IMG/VR virus record: IMGVR_UViG_3300020281_000051 | Location: 1-40,989 of that record | Strand: one strand, 5' to 3' | DNA length: 40,989 nucleotides | DNA from: a virus | Part shown: piece by piece, positions 39,218 through 40,989 of the stretch | How the letters are laid out: each line of letters opens with the position of its first letter | Numbering within the stretch: position 1 is the first letter of the stretch | Made by a program: the position numbers and the translations under genes | Notes under the pieces: model-generated | What the model was told of the DNA's origin: nothing | Databases searched by the model: none | The model's input: only the letters and a program-made list of their open reading frames with translations

Positions 39218-39475
39218 TCACATGAAGACTGCTGCCAGGCGGTCACGCTTGCGGATCTTGCCGCTGGTGATGTGCCACTTGGTACGCTTCAGGGTCTTGT
39301 GGTGCAGTTCCGCCCAAAGCACTCCATCGGATTCCATGTCACACATGATGGCGTGGATGGTTCCCTTGTGGCGTCGTGGGTCCAGACCAAGAGACTTGAC
39401 CAGTTCACTACAGGTGCTGGGTCCGTTGTTGATGAGAGCAGAGCGGACCTTGGTGCGGATGATTGATGCGAGCAT
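39218..39475 (-). CDS. Winged-helix DNA-binding-like protein (85 aa)
   Basis: From ATG 39475 it reads MLASIIRTKVRSALINNGPS, then CSELVKSLGLDPRRHKGTIH and AIMCDMESDGVLWAELHHKT, ending with a basic tail. This is the winged-helix pattern: a first helix, helix 2 with S/T-C-S-E-L, a recognition helix (RRHKGTIHAIMCDM), and a hydrophobic GVLW strand into the wing. It could regulate phage or host promoters; this is inference. A TTG at 39499 would extend the protein to 93 aa. It is encoded on the minus strand; plus-strand frames over it are shadows. Confidence 0.7.
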   Translation of the reverse strand: MLASIIRTKVRSALINNGPSTCSELVKSLGLDPRRHKGTIHAIMCDMESDGVLWAELHHKTLKRTKWHITSGKIRKRDRLAAVFM

Positions 39476-39542
39476 GTCATTGGTGGGTGACTTGAACAAT
39501 CAAACAATAACACGGAGGCGACCCCTGACAACGGGTCAAACC

Positions 39543-39755
39543 TTAAGATAAAATGTACTTATATTCGAGTTGCTTAATACACCATCCAGAGGCACATGTC
39601 AACTCCTCTAACAAATCTTCATCATCACTTGCATCCCACGTCGTTCCGATATAGGATGAAGGTAGACTCTCTTCTGTCTCCTCCTGGTCCTTTGGTGTCC
39701 AGTCGTCATCATCCAGACTGCAATCAAATGCAATATCCGTGATAAGATACTTCAT
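39543..39755 (-). CDS. Acidic protein (70 aa), function unknown
   Basis: It opens MKYLITDIAFDCSLDDDDWT and continues through an Asp/Glu-rich middle to EELTCASGWCIKQLEYKYIL. I recall a similar K-Y/F-L-I-T-D-I-x-F-D start and TGWCIK-type end in cyanophage small proteins. The fold looks like one strand, an acidic loop, a helix and a final strand. Its ATG overlaps the 77-aa gene stop (ATGA), so the two are coupled. Confidence 0.75.
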   Translation of the reverse strand: MKYLITDIAFDCSLDDDDWTPKDQEETEESLPSSYIGTTWDASDDEDLLEELTCASGWCIKQLEYKYILS

Positions 39756-39985
39756 GACGCCTCCTGTGGTGTGTCACCATATGTTACCTTAACACCATCA
39801 TCCTCTAATAACTCAGGATAATAATCTTCTGCTTCTGTGATTAGTTCTTCTAATGTATAATCATCGAAGTTACCATTCAAACTATCATAAACGTACTGTT
39901 CCATTGTCTTCCAATCCATCCCATCGATGATGTTCTGGATCATTGCTTCTTGCAACTTGTCACGATCAATGATGTTGTCAGACAT
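39752..39985 (-). CDS. Acidic protein (77 aa), function unknown
   Basis: It opens MSDNIIDRDKLQEAMIQNII, then DGMDWKTMEQYVYDSLNGNF and TLEELITEAEDYYPELLEDD. It is mostly helical and acidic. The DWKTMEQYVYDSL..YTLEEL block recurs, in my memory, in small cyanophage proteins. The ATG at 39985 is chosen; the longer open frame upstream runs through a CAT/GAT-rich spacer and the 45-aa gene without support. It is coupled to the downstream 70-aa gene through ATGA. Confidence 0.75.
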   Translation of the reverse strand: MSDNIIDRDKLQEAMIQNIIDGMDWKTMEQYVYDSLNGNFDDYTLEELITEAEDYYPELLEDDGVKVTYGDTPQEAS

Positions 39986-40006
39986 GATGATGAATGATGA
40001 TGATGT

Positions 40007-40045
40007 GCTCGTCGAGATTTGATGATGATATGCTAGACGAGATCC
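40007..40045. repeat. Repeated CTCGWCKAG motif between the 45-aa and 77-aa genes
   Basis: GCTCGTCGAGATTT (40007-40020) and GCTAGACGAGATCC (40032-40045) are near-copies 25 bp apart. They match TCTAGTCGAGAT found twice at 37800-37837 with a 26-bp spacing. The core is a near-palindrome. The spacer here is GATGAT-rich. Confidence 0.55.
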
Positions 40046-40170
40046 TCCGCTAATCCATAGTCGAGAGTCACTTCGAGATCTGCACACCGTGCCTCGATAA
40101 GACCCCACACTTCGGCAGGGTCCAGGTCCAGGGCTTCAATCCAGAAGTCGATTCGTTCCACTGCGTTCAT
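40033..40170 (-). CDS. Small acidic protein (45 aa), function unknown
   Basis: It reads MNAVERIDFWIEALDLDPAE, then VWGLIEARCADLEVTLDYGL and ends AEDLV before TAG. The ATG overlaps the upstream stop as ATGA, which makes it credible despite its length. The pattern is a short amphipathic helix pair. The CTCGWCKAG motif overlaps its last codons. Confidence 0.68.
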   Translation of the reverse strand: MNAVERIDFWIEALDLDPAEVWGLIEARCADLEVTLDYGLAEDLV

Positions 40171-40448
40171 GCTGCCTCCTGTGACTGTAGCATAACTTGC
40201 TCCTCTACAACCTCATCAACACATTCTTGAATGACTTGATAGATGTAGTCAATGTTGCCCACATCATCAAAGATTCGTCCTAGCACTTCGGGATCTTCTA
40301 CATGGTCATCATAGGAGATCTCACCGTGCTCATCCTTCAGGTGACAGTCTTCCTTGGTGTAAATCCATGCTGCACAGTATGCAGTTTCACCCTGTTGTTC
40401 GATGAGAGTGTTGACTCTATCTTTCAGTTGCTGGAGTGTGTAGTTCAT
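40167..40448 (-). CDS. Small acidic protein (93 aa), function unknown
   Basis: It opens MNYTLQQLKDRVNTLIEQQG, then ETAYCAAWIYTKEDCHLKDE and a C-terminal helical part (IDYIYQVIQECVDEVVEEQV). I recall a similar YTL-xx-LKxRVxxLIxxQG start in cyanophage and Synechococcus small proteins, without function. It is joined at both ends by ATGA overlaps (with the 179-aa gene upstream and the 45-aa gene downstream), so these three form one translational unit. Confidence 0.78.
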   Translation of the reverse strand: MNYTLQQLKDRVNTLIEQQGETAYCAAWIYTKEDCHLKDEHGEISYDDHVEDPEVLGRIFDDVGNIDYIYQVIQECVDEVVEEQVMLQSQEAA

Positions 40449-40954
40449 GCTGCCACCGTGGTGAGTGTGGGTTCCTCACGAATCATATCATACTCTACGG
40501 TGTTTGTGTCACCCCATCCCAACTTCCAGCACTGCCATCCCCAACCAGGAGAGAACAGGTAGCACCATTCCTCACCCAGGGTGTCATCCAGGAACTCATC
40601 AAATGTGGATACCATGATCTCCACTTCTTCACCGCGTTCGGTGTAGTATTGTGGTCCTGGTTCTTCCTTCTCAATATCCATCATCCAGGAACCATCAGGG
40701 TGCTCCATGTAGATGACCTCTTTGGTCCCGTCTGCCTTGATGATCTGACGCTTGAGCGGTGCAGAATCCCAGGTTTGCGTGGTACGCAGGGAAGACATCC
40801 CGCCCCCATCGATTAATTCCTGGACCTGCTCCTTGGTCTTGTAGTACTCCTTCAGGATCCGTCCGTTGTTCTGGATGTACCCATCGTAGTGGCAGTACAC
40901 GCTGATGATCTGGTCAGGTGCGATTCTGAGTCCGATGCGGGAACGAGTGCCCAT
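40445..40954 (-). CDS. Conserved phage protein opening MGTRSRIGLRI (169 aa), function unknown
   Basis: MGTRSRIGLRIAPDQIISVY, then CHYDGYIQNNGRILKEYYKT and ELIDGGGMSSLRTT, is a pattern I know from many phage and bacterial proteins (T/S-R-S-x-I-G, SVYCHxDGY, NGxxLxxHY, LIxxGxxSSL). Function is unknown. The second half is acidic and Trp/Tyr-rich (PGPQYYTERGEEVEI, EEWCYLFSPGWGWQCWKLGW). The start at 40954 fits this family. An in-frame ATG 30 bp upstream (40984) near the window edge cannot be excluded. It is the first visible gene of the ATGA-linked trio. Confidence 0.82.
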   Translation of the reverse strand: MGTRSRIGLRIAPDQIISVYCHYDGYIQNNGRILKEYYKTKEQVQELIDGGGMSSLRTTQTWDSAPLKRQIIKADGTKEVIYMEHPDGSWMMDIEKEEPGPQYYTERGEEVEIMVSTFDEFLDDTLGEEWCYLFSPGWGWQCWKLGWGDTNTVEYDMIREEPTLTTVAA

Positions 40955-40989
40955 GAGTCCGTGGTGGTGAACTGCAACCATCATGCCCC

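Overview
The window looks like part of the genome of a T4-like marine cyanophage (a myovirus of the Kyanoviridae type infecting Synechococcus or Prochlorococcus). This rests on the protein sequences themselves: recognisable homologues of T4 gp16, gp15, gp14, gp13, gp8, gp7, gp6 and gp25 lie in one long minus-strand block, interleaved with proteins typical of cyanophages: a giant gp7-like protein with a YHYH-type segment, a DUF4815-type structural protein, and many very small ORFs. No photosynthesis gene, tRNA, integrase or CRISPR array was seen, so the host is an inference.

Layout. Positions 1-32270 are an almost gapless late (virion) operon read right to left: gp25, gp6, giant gp7, gp8, DUF4815 protein, a 71-aa linker gene, gp13, gp14, gp15, gp16, a 940-aa lysine-rich Cys-motif protein, and the start of another gene running off the left edge. 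Together these encode the baseplate wedge (25, 6, 7, 8), the neck and tail completion proteins (13, 14, 15), and the small terminase (16). GATAAATA-type late promoters stand before gp25, gp8 and the 940-aa gene, with a GTAAATA variant before the 234-aa gene. Positions 32324-34718 hold a further minus-strand run of small conserved-looking genes and one GT-A-like glycosyltransferase. Several of these (58, 48, 50, 54 and 42 aa) are shorter than a usual ORF cutoff.

A single plus-strand gene (34758-35651, 297 aa, function unknown) interrupts this order and is followed by two plus-strand hairpin terminators. Next comes a structured, gene-poor stretch of about 470 bp (35652-36126) with a 10-G run, a recurring TGGCA motif and a 9-bp inverted repeat.

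From about 36.1 kb to the end the DNA looks clearly more GC-rich and codes for a dozen small minus-strand proteins in short, often ATGA-coupled operons separated by minus-strand hairpin terminators. They include an HhH-GPD-glycosylase-like protein, a KTSC-like protein, a winged-helix candidate and several acidic proteins of unknown function. This resembles the accessory small-gene regions of cyanophages, and the genes may act early in infection or on the host. The most interesting signals are: (1) three small protein modules shared among otherwise unrelated neck and baseplate proteins; (2) the 13.85-kb gp7 gene; (3) a proline/arginine low-complexity insert in the DUF4815 protein; (4) late promoters fused to stop codons; (5) unexplained inverted and direct repeats in the accessory region.
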